DNA from: Lacisediminihabitans sp040549465
Lineage (GTDB): Bacteria > Actinomycetota > Actinomycetes > Actinomycetales > Microbacteriaceae
DNA: 64,000 bases
Direction: 5' to 3'
Assembly: GCF_040549465.1 (NCBI RefSeq)
Contig: NZ_JBEPTL010000008.1
Coordinates: forward strand, 1 to 64,000
Positions 51,282-58,687 of the stretch are shown here, one piece after another; the stretch's first letter is position 1; each line of letters starts with the position of its first letter. The position numbers and the translations under genes were made by a program. Under the pieces are notes generated by a model. That model ran no database searches. It had not been told where the DNA came from and saw only the letters and a program-made list of their open reading frames with translations.

Positions 51282-51692
51282 TCAGTTCGTATTGGTGAGG
51301 CGAGGGAGGTGGCGGCCGAGAGCACGGTTCGACAGCCAGCTATCGGCGATCAGACGGTTTTCGGTGATCCGGCAGGGGGCTGAAAGCACATGGTTTTCGC
51401 CGATGAGAACGGGTGCGCTGCGAGAATTGGCAGCACCCGAAAACGCGCCCACCCCGTATACGGAACCGAAGCCGTGACCGGTCGGAGCGCGACCGATCAT
51501 CGACGGGCGTGGCTTCCAGCCCAATAAGATCGCCACTCCCCCGGCCAGAATCGCAGGTGCGGCGATCGGGTGTGGCGCCGGAACCTTGTCGCCAAATATG
51601 CCGGGGACATCACTGATACTCAGCACGAGGCGAGCAACGCCGCGAGCAGCGTCCCACCGAACAACCGATTTGCCATTTGACCTGTTCGCCAT
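51282..51692 (-). CDS. Unknown protein, possible first gene of the metal/redox array
   Basis: This is a 136-residue open frame 21 bp upstream of the next gene and 31 bp downstream of a BlaI-type palindrome, which is where a first gene would be expected. A weak hydrophobic segment (IAAPAILAGGVAILLGW) lies in the middle. The rest has no recognisable domain and no clear ribosome site precedes the ATG. It could instead be leader sequence. Support is mainly positional. Confidence 0.42.
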   Translation of the reverse strand: MANRSNGKSVVRWDAARGVARLVLSISDVPGIFGDKVPAPHPIAAPAILAGGVAILLGWKPRPSMIGRAPTGHGFGSVYGVGAFSGAANSRSAPVLIGENHVLSAPCRITENRLIADSWLSNRALGRHLPRLTNTN

Positions 51693-51723
51693 TCGTTACG
51701 CCGCGGCTACCGCGAACTCCCAA

Positions 51724-51748
51724 AACTAATCTCCTAAGTAGATTAGGT
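51724..51748. promoter_or_regulatory. Probable BlaI operator heading the redox/metal array
   Basis: CTAATCT and AGATTAG form a perfect 7-bp inverted repeat around CCTAAGT. Over 25 bp it matches the site upstream of the blaI-like gene at 21 positions. It lies just before the minus-strand array that runs to the multicopper oxidase. Shared sites imply that the neighbouring BlaI-type repressor controls this array. Confidence 0.7.
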
Positions 51749-51788
51749 AAAAAGCAGAGGCATGTCCAGCGGGCGCGAAGGGCGCGGC

Positions 51789-52766
51789 TTACATTTGGGA
51801 GGACATAGGCGCGTCCGGGCACATGCTGTGTTGCATTGAGGCCACTGCCGGGCTACCCAATACGAGCACAGGAAGGGCCAGGAGCAAGGCAACTGCCAAG
51901 GAGCCCGTAGCGGCTCGCAACCGGCTCAGCGGGTTGTGCGGTGGCAGAAGCCGGCGCACCCTTGCTGCAGCCCCGGCGCCTCCGGCAGCCAGGGCGACGG
52001 CCGGTATCCGGTGCAGCGTTCCGGTCGCTGCGACGGCGAGAAGCGCACCAGCGACGGTCAATCGGTTGGTGCGTTCAGCTGCCACGTCGTCCGCACGCAG
52101 CTCTACCAGCCGTGCTGTCTCCGCGGCGGCTTGCCCGAACACTTTCAGGCCAGAAAATGCTGTCGCCAAGGCGGTGGCGAGCGCCAACACCAGATCGTGG
52201 CGCTCACCAAGGTGGGCACGTTCGTGCGCCAAGACAGCATCGAGCTGATCCTCGTCGAGCGCGCGGAGCGCCGCGGTGGTGACTACGATGCGCCGATGGC
52301 GTCCCGGAAGGCAATACACGGCCGGGTCGTCGCACTCCAAAATGACGATTCCCCGCCCGGCATCACGTCGACCAACCATGTCCAGGACGCTCCCGTGCCG
52401 GGTACGCTCGCGCACCATGCGAGTAATCGCGGCGCCCAGAAACCAGAGGAACCGGCCGATGATCGCCAAGGCGAATATTGCTCCGGCGACACCCGCGGCC
52501 GCACCCCAGGGAGAGGCATATTGCTCTCGAAGGGCCATGACACAGGACCGCAATAGCGCCGCCAGGTCGCCGCTGATCTGCACCGTCGGCACGGTCAGCG
52601 CAAGCCCCGCCATTACGACCGAGGCCAGCACCGTCACGGTGAGCGCTTGCCAAGCGGCAATGCCTAGCCGTGGCGCCCGATCAACCCATTCCGCCCGCAA
52701 CAGGAGGCGTGGCCCAACGACAGCCAGTAGAACCGAATAACCAATGAGCACAAGGGCCACGATCAT
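51789..52766 (-). CDS. M56-family membrane metalloprotease (BlaR1/MecR1-like)
   Basis: This is a 325-residue integral membrane protease with four to five helices and the zinc motif HERAH (LAHERAHLGERHD). It lacks the C-terminal penicillin-binding sensor domain of BlaR1, so the signal it reads is not evidently a beta-lactam. In the family, protease activation leads to loss of the BlaI/MecI repressor. It overlaps the repressor gene by 4 bp. The C-terminus ends in a short cytosolic or external tail only. Confidence 0.88.
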   Translation of the reverse strand: MIVALVLIGYSVLLAVVGPRLLLRAEWVDRAPRLGIAAWQALTVTVLASVVMAGLALTVPTVQISGDLAALLRSCVMALREQYASPWGAAAGVAGAIFALAIIGRFLWFLGAAITRMVRERTRHGSVLDMVGRRDAGRGIVILECDDPAVYCLPGRHRRIVVTTAALRALDEDQLDAVLAHERAHLGERHDLVLALATALATAFSGLKVFGQAAAETARLVELRADDVAAERTNRLTVAGALLAVAATGTLHRIPAVALAAGGAGAAARVRRLLPPHNPLSRLRAATGSLAVALLLALPVLVLGSPAVASMQHSMCPDAPMSSQM

Positions 52767-53128
52767 GCGTCAGCGCCCCGATCGCGCGCAGCGCTGAGAA
52801 GGCGATGGAGTTCGTCGGCTTCCTCCGGTTGCATTCCCTCGACAAACCCGATCAGAGCGGCCGCACGGTCGTCGGTGGAAGACAGGGCCTCACGAACCAG
52901 CCCTGCAACATAGTCTTCGCGACTCGCGGCAGGACTATACCGGAACGCCCGGCCATCCCGTTCCTTGGTCAACCAGCCTTTGCGGCGCAGAATCTCGGTC
53001 ACGGTCTGGATGGTGTTGTAGGCGGCGCCACGGTCTACTCGCTCGAGCACCTCGCGCACTAGCAAAGAATGGTCCGCTTGCCAAACGGTGGTCATGATCG
53101 CGTTTTCAAGATCACCGAACTTCGGCAT
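52763..53128 (-). CDS. BlaI/MecI-family transcriptional repressor
   Basis: This is a 120-residue winged-helix repressor (KFGDLENAIMTTVWQADHSLLVREVLERV, given in part as LENAIMTTVWQ; then AYNTIQTVTEILRRKGWL). AAGGAGGAG lies before the ATG at 53128. A second helical region mediates dimerisation and is cut by the partner protease in known systems. Its gene is divergent from the DUF3105 gene across a gap holding its probable operator. No beta-lactamase gene is in the window. Confidence 0.92.
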   Translation of the reverse strand: MPKFGDLENAIMTTVWQADHSLLVREVLERVDRGAAYNTIQTVTEILRRKGWLTKERDGRAFRYSPAASREDYVAGLVREALSSTDDRAAALIGFVEGMQPEEADELHRLLSAARDRGADA

Positions 53129-53192
53129 GTCTCCTCCTTCGCGCGATCGGAACACCTCGCAGCCTTAGGATAAGCCACCAAGCACCGTTTGC

Positions 53193-53217
53193 ACCTAATC
53201 ACCTAAGTAAGTTAGGT
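53193..53217. promoter_or_regulatory. Probable BlaI operator, divergent blaI / DUF3105
   Basis: Outer arms CACCTAA and TTAGGTG (53192-53218) enclose a centre with CCTAAGTA. It matches the palindrome at 51724-51748 at 21 of 25 positions. It lies 64 bp upstream of the repressor gene and 62 bp upstream of the DUF3105 gene, so autoregulation and control of both directions are likely. Confidence 0.72.
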
Positions 53218-53279
53218 GTACTCTCACCAGAAAGCCAATGGCCTACTCCAGTCCTGGTGCGATGAGAGGAATGATCTGA

Positions 53280-54002
53280 ATGGACGGATCAAACGGCACG
53301 GGCGCGGGTCGATCTCCGGCTCGGGCCGAGCAACGCCAAGCCGGTTCCTCCGCGACTGCCCGGCCAACCATCAAAGAGCAGCGCAAGATGAAGCGAGCGG
53401 GAAAAGTCGCGGCTCTGAAACGGCAGCAGGCCAAAGCCGATCGCAATCGCCGTGTCGCTATCGTCCTGGGCGGGACGGTCGCTGTAGCGGCCGTTGTTGC
53501 CGTGATTGCGTTTGTGGTCCTCGGCGGGACCGCAGCCGGGCCGACCAGTACCGCCTCGATTAAAGGGGTTCAAACTTTCACTGGTGTCACTGCCAAGCAC
53601 GTGGACGGGACAGTGAACTACCAACAAACACCTCCGGTCGGCGGCGACCACTCTTCCGTGCCGTTGAACTGCGCCGTGTACGCAGACCCGGTGCCCAACG
53701 AGAACGCTGTCCATTCGCTCGAGCACGGTTCCGTCTGGGTCACATACGATCCCGCGGTCATCAGCGGGGCCAACCTCGACACGCTCCGGAAGCGGATCCC
53801 CGCTACCTATGCGATTCTCTCCCCCTACCCGGGGCTCCCCACCCCTGTCGTCGCGTCAGCATGGGGAGCACAATTGAAAGTCAACAGGGTGACCGATCCG
53901 CGAATCAGCGAGTTCGTCGCGAAGTACAAGCTCGCGAAGACCGCGCCCGAACCCGGCGCCCCCTGCACCGGCGGCATCGACGGCCCCGGCAAACTGCAAT
54001 AG
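53280..54002 (+). CDS. DUF3105 membrane-anchored protein
   Basis: This is a 240-residue protein. A basic cytoplasmic N-terminus with a short coil is followed by one membrane helix (VAIVLGGTVAVAAVVAVIAF) and the extracytoplasmic DUF3105 domain, marked by VNYQQTPPVGGDHSSVPLNCAVY and VHSLEHGSVWVTY. The conserved His, Cys and Met-like residues have led to suggestions of metal handling in this family, but no function is proven. It is divergent from the BlaI-type gene and shares its operator region. Confidence 0.87.
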   Translation: MDGSNGTGAGRSPARAEQRQAGSSATARPTIKEQRKMKRAGKVAALKRQQAKADRNRRVAIVLGGTVAVAAVVAVIAFVVLGGTAAGPTSTASIKGVQTFTGVTAKHVDGTVNYQQTPPVGGDHSSVPLNCAVYADPVPNENAVHSLEHGSVWVTYDPAVISGANLDTLRKRIPATYAILSPYPGLPTPVVASAWGAQLKVNRVTDPRISEFVAKYKLAKTAPEPGAPCTGGIDGPGKLQ

Positions 54003-54082
54003 CACTCCCAACAAATTACGCGCTATACAGCCCGCGACAGACCTAACAGTGAATTCAGGCGCCGGGTCGTAGGCTTTGGCGA

Positions 54083-54343
54083 ATGACCAACCCGGTGTCG
54101 CGCCGATCGCCCGCGAAATGGCGTTGGATTGGCGCGATCGCGTTCGTGGTCCTCGTCAATCTGCTGTCTCTCGGTACACAAAGCGGCCAATGCATCGATT
54201 ACGCCGCGGGGTCGGGAGCGGAAAGCATTTGTTCGAGCGGGCCTGCCATCGGAATTGCGGGCGCCTGGGCTGTGGGGATTCTGAGTTTGTTTGCCGTGGC
54301 TTACTTCATCTATAAATTGGGCAGGTCGTTGCACGCCCGGTGA
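54083..54343 (+). CDS. Small membrane protein
   Basis: This is an 86-residue protein with two membrane helices (WIGAIAFVVLVNLLSL and GIAGAWAVGILSLFAVAYFIY) and a loop holding two cysteines (QCIDYAAGSGAESIC) that could form a disulfide outside the membrane. I recognise no family. It follows the DUF3105 gene by 80 bp. About 225 bp without a gene separate it from the convergent cupredoxin gene; they include a 12-bp direct repeat (CTATAAATTGGG) of unclear meaning. Confidence 0.6.
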   Translation: MTNPVSRRSPAKWRWIGAIAFVVLVNLLSLGTQSGQCIDYAAGSGAESICSSGPAIGIAGAWAVGILSLFAVAYFIYKLGRSLHAR

Positions 54344-54569
54344 GTACCGGAACCGCCGTGTCGCGCCACCACAATTCAGAGAACGGGCGAATCCCTATCT
54401 CCGTGGGCGGAACGGCCAGCGCTGCAGATCTGCGGTCAGGCCATCCAACGGCCAAGCCTGTGGACCGCGCTATAAATTGGGAATGCCGATCGAATGTGGC
54501 GAAGCCCGGCAAACACCCGCACTGTGCGCGCGAAGTGCGCCATTTTGGTGCACTGGCTTTGTCGCATTG

Positions 54570-55151
54570 TCAGGTGACGGTGAGTTGGGTGTACATTCCA
54601 GCGGCGTAGTGGCCGGGGAGATTGCAGACCAACTCATACCGGCCCGGCGCCAGCGTAACGCTCACCCAGCCTGAGGCTCCGGGCAGGATGCCTTGACCCG
54701 CGCCTTCTCCGCAGGTCTTGGATGCCTCCCCCAGACTGCCCGCCTCGTCGATCTTCCCGTCGCCGCCAAAGGGCTGGGTTCCGACAATTTGAGATTCGGG
54801 AAGGGGAAGGACAACCAGTTCGTGGGTGACGCTGCCCCCGTTGGTCACAAGAAATGACACAGACCCATGTCGGACTGTGGCACGGTCTGCGGTCAACCCC
54901 ATGGCACCGCCAGACATCAGCCCACCGCCGCCGCCCATCATGGAGCCACCCATGTTCGTCAGGGAGACGTTCACGACCGTTCCAGAAAGGTTCGGCACCG
55001 TGCACGCCCCAACCGGTGATCCGGGCCCGCCACGGGTCAACCCGCCTCCCAGCACACCCACCGCCACAATCGACGACCCGGCGAGGAGCACCGTGGCCAG
55101 AATTCCGACGATCACCCACACCCGGGACGACCACTGTCTGACAGATGTCAT
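54570..55151 (-). CDS. Exported cupredoxin-like blue copper protein
   Basis: This is a 193-residue protein with an N-terminal signal/anchor (VWVIVGILATVLLAGSSIVAVG). The mature part is a cupredoxin fold with type-1 copper ligands: an early His (VTHELVVLP), then Cys, His and Met in CNLPGHYAAGM. It includes a Gly/Met-rich insert (NMGGSMMGGGGGLMSGGAMG) that may bind extra copper. It resembles sulfocyanin/plastocyanin-type carriers. It could exchange electrons with the oxidase or cytochrome b genes nearby, or buffer copper. Confidence 0.87.
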   Translation of the reverse strand: MTSVRQWSSRVWVIVGILATVLLAGSSIVAVGVLGGGLTRGGPGSPVGACTVPNLSGTVVNVSLTNMGGSMMGGGGGLMSGGAMGLTADRATVRHGSVSFLVTNGGSVTHELVVLPLPESQIVGTQPFGGDGKIDEAGSLGEASKTCGEGAGQGILPGASGWVSVTLAPGRYELVCNLPGHYAAGMYTQLTVT

Positions 55152-55402
55152 TCCGGTCGCCGAAGCGCGGTGCGGCGGGCAAGATATTCGGTTTCATCAA
55201 TCTCACCGCGGGCGAAACGCTCGTGCAGAATGCGCTCCGCCTCATGGTGGGAAGGGCGCGCACTGGTCGCCCCCGGGTCGGAGTGTGAGCGCCGAAGAAG
55301 GACGATAATTACGGCGACTACGCCTCCCCAGAACACAACCATCAACACTGCCATCGCGATCCAGCCGCCCATTCCCCAACTGTCGCCACCATATCCATAC
55401 AT
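55148..55402 (-). CDS. SHOCT-domain membrane protein
   Basis: This is an 84-residue protein with GGAGG before the ATG. A Gly/Trp/Tyr-rich N-terminus (MYGYGGDSWGMGGW) and one membrane helix (VLMVVFWGGVVAVIIVLL) precede a C-terminal SHOCT motif (AERILHERFARGEIDETEY). SHOCT tails are oligomerisation elements in many membrane proteins. It overlaps the cupredoxin gene by 4 bp (ATGA), so the two act together. Confidence 0.82.
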   Translation of the reverse strand: MYGYGGDSWGMGGWIAMAVLMVVFWGGVVAVIIVLLRRSHSDPGATSARPSHHEAERILHERFARGEIDETEYLARRTALRRPE

Positions 55403-55626
55403 AGCAAAACCTCCATTTACGTGAAAGGTAACCCCCCTGACGAGCGCCAATAGGGCACTAAGTCCTCACAGTGCGGTCGGGCTCACGCGGGAATTGCCCA
55501 ATTTCAATCGATTATGGGCGAGTTCGACAATGTCAAAAATGGAACGCAGTCCGGAGCTGCCGGGTGCGCGTCGGCTACGACGTTCACACGGATCTACATC
55601 CGATTCGGCGCATCCCCCACCACGGT

Positions 55627-56568
55627 ATGACTGAGGTCGGGATCAGGGCTCTCTTTTTTCCCCACAGTCGGGGCCGCGTGGCAATAGGACCTCCGGCCCT
55701 CGCGGGGACCGGAGGAAATAGGCAGGATTCTGGTATTGAAAAGGTCGTAATTGGGATTGATGGAAAGCGGGCGAGCCAGGTAGCAGTGGACTGGGTCATC
55801 GAGCGCGCACAACGATCCCCACTACAGGTGACCCTGCTCACGGCGGTGGACCCACTCGTCTCGGACTCCACTGACTGCTTGGCGATGAAGGCCGCCTATC
55901 AGCGTATTCGCGGAGCGTCGCCGGGCACAGTGGTCGACAGTGTGCCGGGCGGTCAACCTATGCTGGAGGGGCTAGCGGAACGGTCGAAGAATGCCGACTT
56001 GTTGGTGGTCGGCTCCCACCCGCACCGCTCGGTGCGCGCAGTGCTATCCGGCAGTCTTTCGGCCGAGTTGGTCAGCCGGGCTGGCTGTGCCCTGGTGGTG
56101 GTTCCCGACGACTGGACGCCCGGCGGAACGGCGATCCTCGTCGGCGTTGATGACGACGACAGTTCCGATGAGGCTGTGGCATTTGCTGCGGCGCAGGCAA
56201 AGTCTGATGATAAGGAACTGGTGTTGGTGCACTCGTGGCGTCCTCCCAGTGTGGGACTTGAAGGGATGGCTGGTTTCGTGGTCGACCCTGAGTATCTTGA
56301 GCAGGATCACCGCGCGCGGCTGGCACAGGTCATAGTCGGTCTGGAACGGCAGGAGCTGAAGGTTCGCGGTGTCACTGAGCTCGGACCGATCGGAGTCGTA
56401 CTGGAATCCCAGCTGAGCGATGCTGCGCTGCTCGTCCTCGGTAGCCACGGTCATGAGTCGATCCTCGGAGGGCTGCTTGGATCAACAATCCAACATCTGC
56501 TCCACTACGGCAGCGTACCCATCGCCATAGTTCGAAACGGCTCGCGTTGGGCGAGTTCCGGCCAATAG
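55627..56568 (+). CDS. Universal stress protein, two domains
   Basis: Two tandem UspA domains follow each other, the first from about VVIGIDGKRASQVAVDWV and the second from AILVGVDDDDSSDEAVAF. The second ends with the ATP-binding loop GSHGHESILGGLLGST. The domains start near 55740, where no standard start codon is close; the ATG at 55627 adds an atypical N-terminal segment, and the frame is open to 55471. The true start is therefore unsettled. Such proteins bind ATP and accumulate under respiratory stress. Confidence 0.82.
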   Translation: MTEVGIRALFFPHSRGRVAIGPPALAGTGGNRQDSGIEKVVIGIDGKRASQVAVDWVIERAQRSPLQVTLLTAVDPLVSDSTDCLAMKAAYQRIRGASPGTVVDSVPGGQPMLEGLAERSKNADLLVVGSHPHRSVRAVLSGSLSAELVSRAGCALVVVPDDWTPGGTAILVGVDDDDSSDEAVAFAAAQAKSDDKELVLVHSWRPPSVGLEGMAGFVVDPEYLEQDHRARLAQVIVGLERQELKVRGVTELGPIGVVLESQLSDAALLVLGSHGHESILGGLLGSTIQHLLHYGSVPIAIVRNGSRWASSGQ

Positions 56569-56720
56569 CGGACGCGCGTTCACTCCTTCGGCTCACGATT
56601 GGTGCCGGCGCCCTGAGAAAAACTGGCCTCAGTCACCCTCCCCAGACTTGGGCACCGGTTCGCCTGGCAGCACCTTTGGGAACCTCCGTATGCAAGACTC
56701 GGCTCCACCGATCATCAGCT

Positions 56721-57068
56721 ATGGGATGTGACATCGTGCAAAAGACTTCGTTGACCGCCCTCGCAAGGGCCGAACTGAATACGGCTCGCATTGTTTCCAG
56801 CGGCAGGAGCGCAAAGACCGTCTATGGCGGACATGAACATCTATTACGCCAAACGGTCATCGCGCTGAGAGCAAATCAGAGGTTGGCCGAACATGAGAAC
56901 CCGGGAGAAGCAACTGTGCAGGTGTTGCATGGTCGGATAGTTCTCGCCGCCGGAGACGAGTCTTGGTCGGGCTGGACGGGAGATCTCATCATTGTTCCCG
57001 ATGCCCCGCATTCGTTGACAGCGATCGAGGATTCGACCGTATTGCTTACCGTCGTGAAGCACCGGTGA
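56721..57068 (+). CDS. Cupin-domain protein
   Basis: This is a 115-residue single-cupin protein with motif-like segments RLAEHENPGEATVQVLHGRI and DLIIVPDAPHSLTAIED. A GTG at 56736 is an alternative start. Only part of the usual His/Glu metal set is visible (H of AEHENPGE, E, H of APHSL), so metal binding is uncertain. Small cupins of this sort are often found with universal stress genes and sense or buffer small molecules. Confidence 0.78.
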   Translation: MGCDIVQKTSLTALARAELNTARIVSSGRSAKTVYGGHEHLLRQTVIALRANQRLAEHENPGEATVQVLHGRIVLAAGDESWSGWTGDLIIVPDAPHSLTAIEDSTVLLTVVKHR

Positions 57069-57574
57069 TCACAGGTCGATGATCTTTGCCCTCGCACCGA
57101 GCTCGAGGAGTTGGGCTACGGCTTCTGCGCCAAGTCGGGTGATTGGCCCGGCCTATTCGTTGGATCCCTTCGATCGACTCGCGCAGCAAGAGTCGGTCGA
57201 TAACGATCGGCCACGGAATCGCCATTGACAGTGCTTGCTACAGCGAGCACACTTAGCTCGTCGCTCTGGTCCTCGGTGCCGTTTGAAAAATCGGATCGGG
57301 GACTCTGTGGTTAAAGAATTGCTTCCGCTACAAGGGCTTTGCCGAGACATAAAGGCACCGGAGCACGCGTGCGATCAGCCTATTCGCTGCGCGCAGTCGA
57401 TTCGCCAGCCCTCCCGTCGTCAAATAGACACCCAGCGTCGGCCACCGTTCACGAGCAGGTCTGCCAAAGGTACAGGACTTAGGTCCCCAGAAGGCCTTAT
57501 GCACCGCCGCTACCGTTTGTGGACAGCGGAGGAAACCGATCTCCGACACCGTCCCCTCTCAGAAGAGTCCGCAC
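57069..57574. other. Gene-free stretch upstream of the cytochrome b operon
   Basis: The frames present on both strands lack ribosome sites and recognisable motifs. No repeat or tRNA is seen. The promoter of the operon that begins at 57575 must be here, but no clear -35/-10 pair or operator can be named. Confidence 0.4.
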
Positions 57575-58687
57575 ATGCCACCCGATGACCGCATAATCCT
57601 CGTGACGGGTTCCAACGGCCGGATCGGCGAAGCTGTGATGCGACGTTTTTCCGGGCGTTTCGCGTCGGTTGTTGGTACGGACCGTTCGGCACCGGCGCCG
57701 TTGCCGGGCTGTGTCTACGTGCCGATCGAGGTCACCTCTGACGATAGCGTGCGTGAGGGTTTGACGGCGATCCGTGAGCACCACGGCAACCGGATTGCCT
57801 CCGTCATCCATTTGGCCGCCTACTATGACTTCTTCGGCCAGCCCAGCCCGAAGTACGAGGACATCACGGTGTCCGGAACACGGCGGATGCTCGCCGCGTT
57901 ACGCGAACTGGATTTCGAAGTCGAACAATTCATGTTCTCCAGCACGATGCTCGTTCACCGGCCGACCGAGCCTGGCGTCTTCATCAACGAAGACTCGCCG
58001 ATCGAGGCCACCTGGGCGTACCCGAAGTCGAAAGTCCGCACGGAACAGGTGATTCGTGATGGGCGGGGAGCGATCCCCGCGGTGTTGATGCGGATCGCTG
58101 GTGTCTACGACGACGGCGGTCATTCGATTCCTATTGCAGGTCAAATCAAACGCATCCAGGAGCGTCAGTTCACCAGCCACTTCTACTCCGGCAGTACCGC
58201 CCATGCCCAAGCATTCGTGCACATGGACGACCTCGTGGATGCGATCGAACAGGCGGTCGACCGCCGTGCCGAACTGCCGGCCGAGTTCGCAGTCCTCATT
58301 GGGGAGCCGGATGCGCTGAGCTACGACGAGCTGCAACACACCATCGCCCGATTGGTCCTGGGTCGGTCTGGCGAAACGATCTCTATCCCGACGTTTCTCG
58401 CACCCTTCTCCAAACTGGGTGCCTTCATTTTGGAGCACCTGCCGGGCGCTGACCCGTTCCTGCGTCCCTGGATGATCGACCGCGCAAACGATCACTACGC
58501 CCTCGACATCAGCCGTGCGCGCGACCTGCTCGGCTGGAACCCGAAACGCTCGTTGCGCGACACACTGCCCATCATCATCGCCGGGCTGAGAGCAGACCGC
58601 TTGCGCTGGTACAAAGAAAACGGTTTGAAAGCGAAATTGTCACGAACCGAAAGAGCTACCCTCATGTCCCCGAAGGCGGCCCCATGA
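57575..58687 (+). CDS. NAD-dependent epimerase/dehydratase family protein
   Basis: This is a 370-residue extended SDR with the Rossmann motif VTGSNGRIGEAV and the catalytic YPKSK pair (WAYPKSKVRTE). A C-terminal substrate domain ends in LGWNPKRSLRDTLP, typical of nucleotide-sugar epimerases. The last 40 residues are an unusual basic tail. It opens the plus-strand operon and overlaps the SPW-VKOR gene by ATGA. Its link to the redox genes that follow is not obvious. Confidence 0.87.
   Translation: MPPDDRIILVTGSNGRIGEAVMRRFSGRFASVVGTDRSAPAPLPGCVYVPIEVTSDDSVREGLTAIREHHGNRIASVIHLAAYYDFFGQPSPKYEDITVSGTRRMLAALRELDFEVEQFMFSSTMLVHRPTEPGVFINEDSPIEATWAYPKSKVRTEQVIRDGRGAIPAVLMRIAGVYDDGGHSIPIAGQIKRIQERQFTSHFYSGSTAHAQAFVHMDDLVDAIEQAVDRRAELPAEFAVLIGEPDALSYDELQHTIARLVLGRSGETISIPTFLAPFSKLGAFILEHLPGADPFLRPWMIDRANDHYALDISRARDLLGWNPKRSLRDTLPIIIAGLRADRLRWYKENGLKAKLSRTERATLMSPKAAP

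Noticed and set aside
52276..52740. Plus-strand frame opposite the M56 protease gene
   Set aside because: Arg/Ser/Thr-rich shadow without ribosome site; the HERAH-containing gene on the minus strand accounts for the region.
54310..54481. 12-bp direct repeat CTATAAATTGGG, 160 bp apart, considered as insertion-site duplication
   Set aside because: One copy lies inside a coding sequence, nothing resembling a mobile element lies between them, and 12 bp is too long for a usual target duplication; chance or a small past rearrangement is as likely.
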